Below, one piece after another: positions 28,394 to 38,075 of a DNA stretch of 64,000 bases (the stretch's first letter is position 1; the number at the start of each line of letters is the position of its first letter). A program made the translations under genes and the position numbers. This stretch comes from Zhihengliuella sp. (GTDB taxonomy: Bacteria; Actinomycetota; Actinomycetes; Actinomycetales; Micrococcaceae), in contig NZ_JAPSJL010000006.1 in assembly GCF_031178195.1 (NCBI RefSeq), positions 62,001-126,000 on the forward strand, read 5' to 3'. The notes below the pieces were generated by a model. That model saw nothing but the letters and a program-made list of their open reading frames with translations, ran no database searches and was not told the origin of the DNA.

Positions 28394-29107
28394 CTACCTC
28401 TTCGGCAAGCCGGGGCGCTGGATGGCGGGCTTGGGCTTCGGCAGCTCGGACTCCACGATCTCGGGCAGGAAGGAGAGCATGTAGTAGAGACGCTTGCCGT
28501 CCACTCCGCGCTCCTCCGGACCGGCCTTGGACTCGTACTCGCGCACGATGTCGTAGACGCGCTTCACGAACTCCTGGCGCTGCTCGTCGTTGAGGAAGAC
28601 CATGCCCGTGGTGAGCACGGGGGCACGGTCCGGCGCCGGCTCGATCCCCGCCGAGGCCTCCGCCTCGCGCCGGTCGATCTCGGCGGCCAGACGCTCGCGG
28701 AACGCGTTGAGCTGCACGTTAAGGAAGGCGGTCTTCGCCGGCGCCTTCTGGTTGAAGGACTCGACGACGATGCGGTCGCCGGCGGCGCGCCAGCGGCGCT
28801 CGCGGGCGTCGCCCTCGCTCGGTGCGCGCTCCACGTACCCGTACTTCTCCAGGGCGCGGAGATGGTAGCTCATGGCGCTGGGGGTCAGACCGCAGCGGGA
28901 GGCCAGCTCGGTGGCGGTCCGGCTCGACTGCGAGGAGATGAGCTCCTCGAGCGCCTCGAGACGGGCCTCGTGCGCCAGTGCACGGATGGCCTGCGGGTCC
29001 TTGATGACCACCGGATTGTCCGGCGTCGTTTTCGGCAACTTCTCCCCCGTTTCGGTTGGACCGGAAGTCGGGGCGACTGCCGGTATCCCATGAGTGTTCT
29101 GGGTCAT
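28394..29107 (-). CDS. ArsR-like winged-helix transcriptional regulator
   Basis: RALAHEARLEALEELISSQSSRTATELASRCGLTPSAMSYHLRALEKYGYVERAPSEGDARERRWRA. Confidence 0.9.
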   Translation of the reverse strand: MTQNTHGIPAVAPTSGPTETGEKLPKTTPDNPVVIKDPQAIRALAHEARLEALEELISSQSSRTATELASRCGLTPSAMSYHLRALEKYGYVERAPSEGDARERRWRAAGDRIVVESFNQKAPAKTAFLNVQLNAFRERLAAEIDRREAEASAGIEPAPDRAPVLTTGMVFLNDEQRQEFVKRVYDIVREYESKAGPEERGVDGKRLYYMLSFLPEIVESELPKPKPAIQRPGLPKR

Positions 29108-29118
29108 ATCCGAAAAGA

Positions 29119-30909
29119 CTAGCGGTTGTGGTCCGACTTGTTCAGGAATCCGTCACGGATGAGTCGGCGGACGCCCGCCGCGAGCGTCTCGGCCAGCTCC
29201 GGATCCTCGTCGCCGAGGAGTGCGCCGATGGCGCCGATGATCTGGCCGACCGCCAGTTCGCCGTCGCACGCCGAGACGAATCCCGCCTCCGCCGTGCTCA
29301 GCAGGCTGGTCCGGCGCAGGCCCGCGCCCTGGCGTAACAGTATGACGCCGGGGTGCTCCGCGCCGGGGCGCTGGTGCCGTTCCTCGGTCACGTCGTCGGC
29401 CACCACCAGGTGCAGCTGCTCGAAGCGCGCCGCGGCCAGATCCGCCTCGAGCTCGTCCGCGGCCGCGACGGCACGGGCCAGGTGCGGACCGACCGGCTGC
29501 TCGATCGGATGGGCGATCTCCTCGAACCTGCGGCCGACGGCGCGCCGGGCCGGATCGGCGGGCCGCCGCAGCCAGAGCATGCCGAAACCGATCGACTCGA
29601 CGTCGCGGGACGCGAAGTCCTCCAGGTAGGCGGCGTAGTTCGCGCGGTACCGCTCCGGGTCGCGCGCCTCGGCGGCGTCGCGCAGCCAGACCTCCGCGTA
29701 CTCCAGCGGCGATTCGGTATCCCGCTGGATCAGCCAAGCCTCGGCGGAGAGCCCTGCGGCGAGCCCGCTGTCCAGCCAGGCGCGGGGGCGGTCGAACGCG
29801 GTGCCGTCGGCCGCGGTGATCTCCCAGTTGAGCAGCATCTGCGCGGTGCCGCCAGGCGCCAGGACCCCGGGCAGCTCGCTGACGAGCCGCGCCACGAGCG
29901 AGTCGCCGGGCAGGCCGCCGTCGCGATAGGTGAACCGGTCCTGCTCGCGCTCGGCCGGACGGCGCGGCGTGATGACGAAGGGCGGGTTGGAGACCGCCAG
30001 ATCGAAGCTCTCCCCGGCGACGGGTTCCAGCAGGCTCCCGCGACGCAGGTCGACGCGGGCCGCCAGGTCGGCGGGGTCGATGCCGAGGGCCGCATGGTTG
30101 AGCAGGAGGTTGAAGCGCGCGAACGCGAGCGCCCGGGCGGAGACATCCGTGGCGACGACGTGATCGACGTGCCCGAGGAGGTGGAACGTCTGGATGCCGC
30201 ACCCGGTCCCGAGGTCGAGGGCACGCGCAGCCGGTCGGCGGACCGTGGTCTGCGCCAGCGTCAGCGAGGCCTGCCCGATGCCCAGGACATGGTCGGTCCG
30301 CAGCACGCCGGGGCGCTGGTGCGAGCCGAGATCGCTGGCCACCCAGAGCTCGGCCCCGGTGTCCGAGGCGTGCGGGCGCAGGTCGGCCGATGCCCGCCAG
30401 CGGCGCCCGGCCGGGCGGAGTACGGGATCCCCGGGCCCCTGCGCGTCGGACGCCGGCCGCTCCGGCGCGGCCTCGACCCCGGGCTCCACAAGGCGCAGCC
30501 CGGCCAGGCCGTCGCGGCCGAGCCGCGGGAACGCGGCGTCGAGCAGGTCCTCGGGGACCTCGGCGCCGAGGAGGAAGAGGTCGACGACGACGGCCCGGGC
30601 CAGCGCGTCCGTCCCCGCGCCGTCCGCGCCGCTCCCGGGAGCGTCCCGCCGTCGGCTGGCGGCGTAGACGCCGTCCAGGACGAGTCGCGCCGGCACGGTC
30701 TGGTCCCGCAGCAGCGCCGCGTGAGCGTCCTCCCCGAGCAGCTCGGTGACGCCGTCGTGGTCGTACCGGGCGGCGCGCAGATCCGCCGCGAGGGCGTCGA
30801 GCAGGCCCTGGTCGTCGCTGCACGGCGCGTCCTCCGGTGCATCCCAGCCGGCCGCCGGGACCCCGGTGGGGCCGTCGGCCGGATCGTGCCCTGTTCCGGC
30901 GTCGCTCAA
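29119..30909 (-). CDS. Class I SAM-dependent methyltransferase (release-factor-MTase-like core)
   Basis: [38 protein letters not shown] and [14 protein letters not shown] (NPPF). TTG start 30909 overlaps the preceding gene's stop (TTGA). Confidence 0.88.
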   Translation of the reverse strand: MSDAGTGHDPADGPTGVPAAGWDAPEDAPCSDDQGLLDALAADLRAARYDHDGVTELLGEDAHAALLRDQTVPARLVLDGVYAASRRRDAPGSGADGAGTDALARAVVVDLFLLGAEVPEDLLDAAFPRLGRDGLAGLRLVEPGVEAAPERPASDAQGPGDPVLRPAGRRWRASADLRPHASDTGAELWVASDLGSHQRPGVLRTDHVLGIGQASLTLAQTTVRRPAARALDLGTGCGIQTFHLLGHVDHVVATDVSARALAFARFNLLLNHAALGIDPADLAARVDLRRGSLLEPVAGESFDLAVSNPPFVITPRRPAEREQDRFTYRDGGLPGDSLVARLVSELPGVLAPGGTAQMLLNWEITAADGTAFDRPRAWLDSGLAAGLSAEAWLIQRDTESPLEYAEVWLRDAAEARDPERYRANYAAYLEDFASRDVESIGFGMLWLRRPADPARRAVGRRFEEIAHPIEQPVGPHLARAVAAADELEADLAAARFEQLHLVVADDVTEERHQRPGAEHPGVILLRQGAGLRRTSLLSTAEAGFVSACDGELAVGQIIGAIGALLGDEDPELAETLAAGVRRLIRDGFLNKSDHNR

Positions 30910-31871
30910 CGGGCCACCGCCTCGACGGGTTCCGCCGCGGGTTCCGCCGCAGGACCCGCCGCCGTCGTACTCGTCCCACGCCCCACCGTACAGTCCGGGC
31001 AGAGCCGCTTCGTCTCGTCCCGGGCGCACTCGGCGCAGAACAGGCGCAGGTTCCGGCAGGCGAGGTCGGCGCAGTTCTCGAACTTGTTGGTGTCCGCGCC
31101 GCAGCAGACGCAGCGGCCGATGGTGACGGCGTCGGGCGTGAACTCCAGGTGCATGCGCCGGTCGAAGACGTACAGCGAGCCCTCCCACAGCCCCGAGTCG
31201 CCGTAGGTCTCGCCGTAGCGGGCGATGCCGCCCTGGAGCTGGTAGACCTCCTTGAACCCGCGCTTGACCATGAGGGAGGAGAGGACCTCGCAGCGGATGC
31301 CTCCGGTGCAGTACGTAACGACGGGCTTGTCCTTGAGGTCGTCGTACTTGCCGGAGTCGAGCTCGGCGACGAAGTCGTGGGTGGTCCGCACGTCGGGGAC
31401 GACCGCGCCCTTGAAGCGGCCGATCTCCGCTTCGAAGGCGTTGCGCCCGTCGAAGAACACGACCTCCTCGCCGGCCGCCCGCTTCCGGTCGACCAGCTCG
31501 TGGAGCTCCTCCGGACGCAGGTGCTCGCCGCCGCCGACGACGCCGTTCTCGTCCACCTCGAGCTCGCCGGGGGCGCCGAAGGAGACGATCTCCTCACGGG
31601 CCTTCACGGAGATGCGGGGGAAGTCCTCGGCCGACCCCTCGGACCACTTGACGTCCATCGTCCGGAACGCCGGGTACTCGCGGGTCGCCTTCACATAGGC
31701 CTTCAGGGCCCGGACCTCGCCGCCCGCGGTGCCGTTGATGCCGTGCCGGGAGACGAGGACGCGCCCCCTCAATCCGTGCTGCTCGAGGAGCGAGCGCTGC
31801 CAGAGGCGGATCGCCTCCGGATCGGGGATCGGGGCGAAGGCGTAGTAGAGGACGATGCGGTTGACAGACAC
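30906..31871 (-). CDS. trhO: Rhodanese-type tRNA uridine hydroxylase TrhO
   Basis: [67 protein letters not shown]. Confidence 0.92.
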   Translation of the reverse strand: MSVNRIVLYYAFAPIPDPEAIRLWQRSLLEQHGLRGRVLVSRHGINGTAGGEVRALKAYVKATREYPAFRTMDVKWSEGSAEDFPRISVKAREEIVSFGAPGELEVDENGVVGGGEHLRPEELHELVDRKRAAGEEVVFFDGRNAFEAEIGRFKGAVVPDVRTTHDFVAELDSGKYDDLKDKPVVTYCTGGIRCEVLSSLMVKRGFKEVYQLQGGIARYGETYGDSGLWEGSLYVFDRRMHLEFTPDAVTIGRCVCCGADTNKFENCADLACRNLRLFCAECARDETKRLCPDCTVGRGTSTTAAGPAAEPAAEPVEAVAR

Positions 31872-32055
31872 CCTTCAAGGGTACTGTCCGGCACCCGCGC
31901 CAGCACACGGCTCCCGGCCGGACGGAGCCACGGCGGCGGGACGTCCAGGCCTGCCCCAGCGCGACGGGCGGCCCGCGGCCGAGCCCTTTTTCGTCTTCGG
32001 CAACAGTTGTGCATCGACTCTGCTCGACCCTGCGGTCTCGCGGTAGGGTCGACGC

Positions 32056-32721
32056 ATGGGATCGACTGCGAGCGACGAACTGATCAAGACGTGGGTGACC
32101 GGCTGGTCCTCGGCCCGGGGGTACGACAGCCGGCACGAGGGTCGCGTCCACGCCGCCTTGCGGCACGACACGATCGGCGACTGGGAGTACGTCATCCACG
32201 AGCCGTCGATCGGTGAGCTCGCCGCCATCGCAGAGACGCTCAGGAAGCACCCCGCGCGGAGGCTGACCGTATTCGTCGAGGACGCCGAGGGCTTCCTCGG
32301 GGCGACCGGCGATCTCGCCCTCGCCACCGTGGACGCCAACGAGGTCCTGATGGTGACCGACATGGGCGAGCAGGACGTGGAGCTTCCGCGGAACCCGGAG
32401 GGCTTCGTCCTGCAGACCGAGCGCGACGGCACACGCGCCTACGTGTCCGTGCACCTCGAGGACGATTCGGCCGTCGTCGCCGCGAGCGGCCACGTCTCCG
32501 TCGTGGACGGGTTCGCCGTCTTCGACCGGATCATCACGGCCCCCGAGTACCGCCGCCGCGGTCTAGGCTCGTTCGTCATGCGGGCGCTGGCCTCGCTGGC
32601 CCTGGAGCACGACGTCGACGAGGGCCTGCTCGTCGCGTCCCTCGACGGCCAGGCCCTCTACGGGTACCTGGGCTGGACGCCGCTGGGGGCCATGGTGACG
32701 CTGGAGGCAGCGCAGAGCTGA
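32056..32721 (+). CDS. GNAT family N-acetyltransferase
   Basis: VVDGFAVFDRIITAPEYRRRGLGSFVMRALASLALEHDVDEGLLVASLDGQALYGYLGW. Confidence 0.85.
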   Translation: MGSTASDELIKTWVTGWSSARGYDSRHEGRVHAALRHDTIGDWEYVIHEPSIGELAAIAETLRKHPARRLTVFVEDAEGFLGATGDLALATVDANEVLMVTDMGEQDVELPRNPEGFVLQTERDGTRAYVSVHLEDDSAVVAASGHVSVVDGFAVFDRIITAPEYRRRGLGSFVMRALASLALEHDVDEGLLVASLDGQALYGYLGWTPLGAMVTLEAAQS

Positions 32722-35111
32722 GCAGCCGACCCGCTCCCAGCGACGGGCCGACCGGCGCACCGGCCGCTTCGGGACCTACTCCGGGCGGAGCGAGTGCGTT
32801 CCAGGTCAGCCATGGTTCGCTGATCCCCCTGCTCGGGTCCGGCCCGGCCCCCGAGCAGCTCCTGCACACCCAGATCCTCCCGGCCCGCGACGCCGTCCAC
32901 GGCCCCTGGCCCGACTGGGCGGACCCGCGCATCGTCGCAGCCTACGAGCGTCTCGGCGTCCAGCAGCCGTGGCTCCACCAGGTCCAGGCGGCGATGGCAG
33001 CGCACGGCGGCGAGCACGTCGTCGTCGCCACCGGTACCGCCTCCGGCAAGTCGCTGGCCTACCAGCTGCCGGCCCTCAACCGGATCGTGTCGTCCGCCGA
33101 GGCGGCGCCGAACGGCGACGGCGCCGTGGTCCTCTACCTCTCCCCGACCAAGGCACTCGCCGCCGACCAGCTCGCGGCCGTCGGCGCGCTCGACCTCCCG
33201 CACGTGCGGGCGGCGACGTACGACGGCGACACCGAGCGCGGCGAGCGGCGGTGGCTGCGCGACCACGGCAACTTCCTCCTGAGCAACCCGGACATGCTCC
33301 ACTACGGGATCCTGCCGAACCACGCGTGGTGGGCCCGGTTCTTCAAGCGACTGGCTTTCGTCGTCGTCGACGAGGCCCATAGCTACCGCGGCGTGTTCGG
33401 CTCGCACGTCGCGAATCTGCTGCGCCGGCTCCGCCGGGTGTGCGCGCACTACGGCTCCGACCCCGTCTTCATCGGCGCGTCCGCGACGAGCGCGGAGCCG
33501 GCTGAGTCCTTCGGCCGACTGATCGGCGCCCGGGCGACGGCCGTGACCACCGACTTCTCGCCGCACGGGCAGACGACCGTGGCCCTGTGGGAGCCGCCGC
33601 TGACGGACGCCAAGGGTGAGAACGGGGCGCCGCGCCGGCGGACGTCGATCGCCGAGACGTCGGACCTCATCGCCAACCTGGTCTGCGAGCGCGTCAGGAC
33701 CATCGGGTTCATCAAGTCCCGGCGCGGAGCGGAGACGATCGCGTCGATCACGCAGAGCATGCTCGACGAGGTCCACCCGGAACTGCGCAACCGCGTCGCC
33801 GCCTACCGCTCGGGATACCTCCCCGAAGAGCGGCGAGAGCTCGAACGCCAGCTGCGCTCGGGCGAGCTGCTGGCCATCGCCTCGACCCCGGCACTGGAGC
33901 TCGGCATCGACGTGTCGGGGCTGGACGCCGTCGTCGTGGCGGGCTGGCCGGGGACCCGCGCCTCCTTCTACCAGCAGATCGGGCGCGCCGGGCGCGCCGG
34001 GCAGGACGCGTTGGCGGTCTTCGTCGCCAGCGACGATCCGCTGGACACGTACCTGGCGCATCATCCGGAGGCGATCTTCGAGACGCCGGTCGAGGCCACG
34101 GTCTTCGACCCGGCGAACCCCTACGTCCTCGGTCCGCACCTCTGCGCGGCCGCGGCCGAGCACCCGCTGCGGCGTGAGGACGTGGACCTGTTCGGGCCGA
34201 CCGCGGGCGAACTGCTGGACCGGCTGGTCGAGCGCGGGTACCTGCGGCGCCGGCCCTCCGGCTGGTACTGGACGCATCCGGAGTCCGCCGCCGCCATGGT
34301 CAATCTGCGGGCCGACGGGGGCGGGCCGGTGAGCATCATCGACGCCGACACCGGCAGCCTGCTCGGGACCATGGACTCGCCCCAGACGCACTACCAGGCG
34401 CATCCGGAGGCCGTGTACGTCCACCAGGGCCAGACGTACATCGTCGAGGAGCTGAACGAGCAGGACCACTGCGTCCTCGTCCGGCGCGCCAACCCGAACT
34501 ACTACACGCAGGCCCGGGACATCACCAGCGTCAAGGTGCTCGACGTCGAGACGGCCGCTGACTGGGGCTCCGTGCGGATGCACTACGGGGATGTCCGGGT
34601 CACGACGCAGGTCGTGGGCTTCCAGCGGAAGTCGGTCTCCAGCAACGAGATCCTCGGGGAGGAACCGCTGGAGCTCGAACCGCGGGACCTGGACACCAAG
34701 GCGGTCTGGTTCACCGTCTCCGAGGCGGACCTGGTCTCGGCCGGCGTCGCCCCGGACGAGGTCCCGGGAGCCCTGCATGCCGCCGAGCACGCCGCGATCG
34801 GTCTTCTGCCCCTGGTCGCGACCAGTGACCGGTGGGACATCGGCGGAGTGTCCACGGCCATGCACGCCGACACCGAGTCGCCGACGATCTTCGTCTACGA
34901 CGGCCACCCCGGCGGCGCAGGGTTCGTGGAGCGCGGCTACCAGCGGGCCCGGACATGGCTGCTGGCGACACTGGAGGCCATCGAGGCCTGCGAGTGCGAC
35001 TGGGGCTGTCCCTCGTGCGTCCAGTCGCCGAAGTGCGGCAACAAGAACAACCCGCTGAGCAAGGCCGGGGCCGTCGCTCTCCTGCGCCGGCTCCTGCGCG
35101 ACGCCCGGTAG
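32718..35111 (+). CDS. DEAD/DEAH-box helicase with C-terminal DUF1998 (MrfA/Hrq1-like); start uncertain
   Basis: GTASGKSLAYQLPAL, VVDEAHSYRGVFGSH, SATSAEPAESFGRL, QIGRAGRAGQ, and C-terminal ECDWGCPSCVQSPKCGNKNNPLSK. First ATG is 32994, but in-frame family-like sequence extends upstream to a CTG at 32718. Confidence 0.88.
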   Translation: MSSRPAPSDGPTGAPAASGPTPGGASAFQVSHGSLIPLLGSGPAPEQLLHTQILPARDAVHGPWPDWADPRIVAAYERLGVQQPWLHQVQAAMAAHGGEHVVVATGTASGKSLAYQLPALNRIVSSAEAAPNGDGAVVLYLSPTKALAADQLAAVGALDLPHVRAATYDGDTERGERRWLRDHGNFLLSNPDMLHYGILPNHAWWARFFKRLAFVVVDEAHSYRGVFGSHVANLLRRLRRVCAHYGSDPVFIGASATSAEPAESFGRLIGARATAVTTDFSPHGQTTVALWEPPLTDAKGENGAPRRRTSIAETSDLIANLVCERVRTIGFIKSRRGAETIASITQSMLDEVHPELRNRVAAYRSGYLPEERRELERQLRSGELLAIASTPALELGIDVSGLDAVVVAGWPGTRASFYQQIGRAGRAGQDALAVFVASDDPLDTYLAHHPEAIFETPVEATVFDPANPYVLGPHLCAAAAEHPLRREDVDLFGPTAGELLDRLVERGYLRRRPSGWYWTHPESAAAMVNLRADGGGPVSIIDADTGSLLGTMDSPQTHYQAHPEAVYVHQGQTYIVEELNEQDHCVLVRRANPNYYTQARDITSVKVLDVETAADWGSVRMHYGDVRVTTQVVGFQRKSVSSNEILGEEPLELEPRDLDTKAVWFTVSEADLVSAGVAPDEVPGALHAAEHAAIGLLPLVATSDRWDIGGVSTAMHADTESPTIFVYDGHPGGAGFVERGYQRARTWLLATLEAIEACECDWGCPSCVQSPKCGNKNNPLSKAGAVALLRRLLRDAR

Positions 35112-35161
35112 GGGCGTGCACGCCGGTGCCCGGCGCGGACGGCCGGTCACCGGGGCGGGGC

Positions 35162-35587
35162 TCAGTGGTCTCCCTCACGAGGGCTCCACGGGGTCGGCGG
35201 CGGACCAGCGCGCGACGCGCCCGTCGCCTCCAGACCGGGAGGCCCGCGGCCCGGCCAGGGCGCCCACTCGCCGACGAGCCGGATCGACGTCACCACGTCG
35301 ACGATGCTGCCTCCGCTCCCGCTGCGGGCGCAGGAGACGAGCACGGCGTCGTTCCGCTGGGCGACATCGGCCGCCACGGTGCAGGGGTCCCCGCTGGCCA
35401 GGCCGCGGGCCGCGTCGGCGGCGGCCAGCGCCGCGAGGTCTGCCGCCGACGCCGCCCGTGTCGCCTGCACGGCCACGTGCGCGACGACGAGCACTGCGGC
35501 GATCGCGAGGGCGATGGCCGCGACTACCGAGACCATCAGCACGGTGCCCGAGCCACGTTCGGCGCTGGGCGGGGAGTCAGCCGGCAT
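35162..35587 (-). CDS. TadG/Rv3654c-like membrane-anchored protein (Tad locus)
   Basis: MPADSPPSAERGSGTVLMVSVVAAIALAIAAVLVVAHVAVQATRAASAADLAALAAADAARG... Confidence 0.82.
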   Translation of the reverse strand: MPADSPPSAERGSGTVLMVSVVAAIALAIAAVLVVAHVAVQATRAASAADLAALAAADAARGLASGDPCTVAADVAQRNDAVLVSCARSGSGGSIVDVVTSIRLVGEWAPWPGRGPPGLEATGASRAGPPPTPWSPREGDH

Positions 35588-36047
35588 CGAAGGACGCCTC
35601 CGTCCTGGCCTGCGCCGTCGCCTCGAGGGTGAGGAGCTCGGCGCCAACTCCGGGGATCCGGATGCTCCGGCTGATGCTCGCGGTGCTGTACTCCGCCCCA
35701 GGCGAGATGCTGATGCGGGCGTCGCCGCCCGCATGGCGTCGGGCCGCCGCCGTGGCGGTCTCGGGGCTCTCCCCGCGCGCCAGTTCGCGCGCGGCCGCTC
35801 GAGCGCCCTCCTCGATCTGGATCTGCCCGACCCCGACGGACCCGATGCCCAGCCCGACAACGAGCAGGACCGCGATCGCGGGGAGCAGCACCGCCACTTC
35901 GGCGGTGCTGCTCCCCCGATCACCCGGCTCCGCGGCCCGGCCCTCGGACACTGTCCGCCGGACCACGACCGTCCCATCGCCGCCCGGGGCGTGCCGGGCC
36001 GGATCGCCGCCGAGGCGTCGCCGGGCGGTCCAGGCTCTGCGCTTCAT
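35577..36047 (-). CDS. TadE family pseudopilin-like protein
   Basis: DRGSSTAEVAVLLPAIAVLLVVGLGIGSVGVGQIQIEEGARAAARELARGE. Confidence 0.85.
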   Translation of the reverse strand: MKRRAWTARRRLGGDPARHAPGGDGTVVVRRTVSEGRAAEPGDRGSSTAEVAVLLPAIAVLLVVGLGIGSVGVGQIQIEEGARAAARELARGESPETATAAARRHAGGDARISISPGAEYSTASISRSIRIPGVGAELLTLEATAQARTEASFDAG

Positions 36048-36099
36048 CTCGGTCTCCTCGCTCTACGGTTCGTCGGGCCGGGCGCGGGCCCCGTGGGGG

Positions 36100-36360
36100 T
36101 CAGTAGGACAGCGCCTTCTGGACGAGGCCCATCAGCAGCTCGCTGACGTCCCCGCTGGACAGGACGGTCACGAGCACGCCCGCGAATGCCACTGCGGCCA
36201 GGGCGACGATCGCGAACTCGGCGGTGGCGATCCCGTGCTCGCCGGCCCACTCCGGTCCGGCGAAGGTGAGTTCCTCCGTGCCGCCGGGCTCCTGGAACTG
36301 CGCGAGGTCGACGATCTCCGCGTTCTCCTCGGTCGGTGCTGCTGCTGTTGCGTGCTGCAT
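36100..36360 (-). CDS. DUF4244 Flp-pilin-like protein
   Basis: WAGEHGIATAEFAIVALAAVAFAGVLVTVLSSGDVSELLMGLVQKALSY. Confidence 0.88.
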   Translation of the reverse strand: MQHATAAAPTEENAEIVDLAQFQEPGGTEELTFAGPEWAGEHGIATAEFAIVALAAVAFAGVLVTVLSSGDVSELLMGLVQKALSY

Positions 36361-36546
36361 GGCTCCTGCCTTTCATCGATGCTGCGGCCAGCGGTTCCGC
36401 TGGTCTGACTCCAGCCTGCTCCCGCGCGGCTGGCGCCGCGTCCCCAGCGTGTCCGGCTCTGCAGAACTCTCGGTCCCGGTGCGGGTGTGGAGGACGAGTC
36501 GAATGCCGGGGTCGATCCGCGCGCTCCCTTCCCGGGGCCCGGCGGA

Positions 36547-37194
36547 TCAGAGGTCCGGCATCATCGAGATCACGAGCGGCAGGATCCCAATGCAGACGAA
36601 GGCGGGCAGCGCGCACAGCCCGAGCGGAACGACGAGACGGACACCCAGTTCGGCGGCGCGGCGCTCCTCCGCGCGCACCGACGCGCGCCGGTGCTCGGCA
36701 GCCGTTGTGCGCAGCAGCTTGGCGGCGGCGGCCCCCGAGCGGTGCGCGAATCCGAGGGCCTCGGCGAGCGGCCGGAAGGCGGGAGGCGCCTCGGCCCAGG
36801 CCCGTTCCCACTCCACCGACGCCAGCACGGCGTGGGCGACCCTCGCCAGGGGCTCGCACCCGGGGACCACGCGGGAGAGCGTCGTCAGCACCCCGGACAC
36901 GGGCTGTCCCGCCTGCAGCAGGCCAGCGCTGAGCTCGAGCAGGAGCGGGACATCGGCCTCGCCCACGGGGACTGCCCCGGCCCCGTGACCGTCCGGGGCC
37001 GAGGCCCCCGGGCCGGGCGGGCCGCCCGCCCCGGCGCGGCCAGTCGTCCCGGGTAGCGCCTGCCCGACGCCCCCGAGCCCGGCGTCCCGTCCGGCCCCTC
37101 CGCCCTGGCGTCGCTGCCAGCCGGGGGACGGCCCCCATGCGACCCACACCGACACCGCCGCGGCGACGGCGGCGACGACCACCAGCCCGCTCAT
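36547..37194 (-). CDS. TadC-like type II secretion F-domain membrane protein
   Basis: LLLELSAGLLQAGQPVSGVLTTLS...LGFAHRSGAAAAKLLRTTAAEHRRASVRAEERRAAELGVRLVVPLGLCALPAFVCIGILPLVISM. Confidence 0.85.
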   Translation of the reverse strand: MSGLVVVAAVAAAVSVWVAWGPSPGWQRRQGGGAGRDAGLGGVGQALPGTTGRAGAGGPPGPGASAPDGHGAGAVPVGEADVPLLLELSAGLLQAGQPVSGVLTTLSRVVPGCEPLARVAHAVLASVEWERAWAEAPPAFRPLAEALGFAHRSGAAAAKLLRTTAAEHRRASVRAEERRAAELGVRLVVPLGLCALPAFVCIGILPLVISMMPDL

Positions 37195-38075
37195 CGACGC
37201 CTCCACGGCTCTCCGGGGCCCGCGTCCCGGCGGGCCCCCGCTCTCCGGGCGGCTGCGGCCGAGATGCTGGGCGGTGCCGAGCGGCCTGGTTCCGCGGTGC
37301 CGTTCGCTCTGCGCAACAGCCTCCGCGTCCAGGCGTGATTGAGGAACCAGAACGCCAGGCCCGCGGCGAAGCTGAGCTGGGCGAGCGGATGACCCAGGAG
37401 CAGGTCGACGGGCCTGGCCCCGAGCAGGACCGCCAGCAGGAGACCGACTGCTGGGAGGCCTGCGAGCAGGCGCGCCGTGGTCCGGGGCCCGGCGAGTGCG
37501 GACTGCCGGGCCCGGTGGAAGTCGTACGCCGCCTCGATCTGCTCGGCCAGTCGTTCCAGGAGCGCGGCCAAGGGCGCCCCGGTCTCCTCGCTGAGGCGCA
37601 GGCACCAGTGCACTCGTTCCCAGACGTGCCCGTAGGGGGTTCGCTCGAGGTGCCGGCGGATCCCCTGGGAGGAGGGCCGGCCCAGCGTGTGGGCGGTCCG
37701 CGCCGCCGTGGCGGCGGCCACGATGTCGTCCCGCCGGCGATGCTCGCGGGCCTCGCCCCGCGGGCCGGACGACCAGGTACTCCCGAGCATCTCCCACGCC
37801 TCGGCCGGCACCCGCCCTGACTCGAGGAGCGCTGCCAGCTGGCGCAGGGCCCGCGTGTGGGCCTCGACCTCCCCGTTCCCGCCCCGGGCCAGCCAGGCAT
37901 CCTGCAGCCTGCTCGCGGGACCGCAGGGGGCGGCTCCGGCGTGCGCTGCCGGGCTGATCCGTCCGGCGGGGCCAGTACGCCCCGCAGCCGGGAGAAGCGG
38001 ACCGCGGGGCAGCAGGAGCAGGACGGACAGCGCTGCCGCTGCGGCGGCGCAGACGACGAGCAGTCCCTGGCTCAT
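37191..38075 (-). CDS. TadB-like type II secretion F-domain membrane protein
   Basis: Position in Tad cluster; LRLSEETGAPLAALLERLAEQIEAAYDFHRARQSALAGPRTTARLLAGLPAVGLLLAVLLGARPVDLLLGHPLAQ. Confidence 0.85.
   Translation of the reverse strand: MSQGLLVVCAAAAAALSVLLLLPRGPLLPAAGRTGPAGRISPAAHAGAAPCGPASRLQDAWLARGGNGEVEAHTRALRQLAALLESGRVPAEAWEMLGSTWSSGPRGEAREHRRRDDIVAAATAARTAHTLGRPSSQGIRRHLERTPYGHVWERVHWCLRLSEETGAPLAALLERLAEQIEAAYDFHRARQSALAGPRTTARLLAGLPAVGLLLAVLLGARPVDLLLGHPLAQLSFAAGLAFWFLNHAWTRRLLRRANGTAEPGRSAPPSISAAAARRAGARRDAGPGEPWRRR

Noticed and set aside
32658-35150. 830-aa minus-strand ORF
   Set aside because: Antisense to the DUF1998 helicase; no protein family features.
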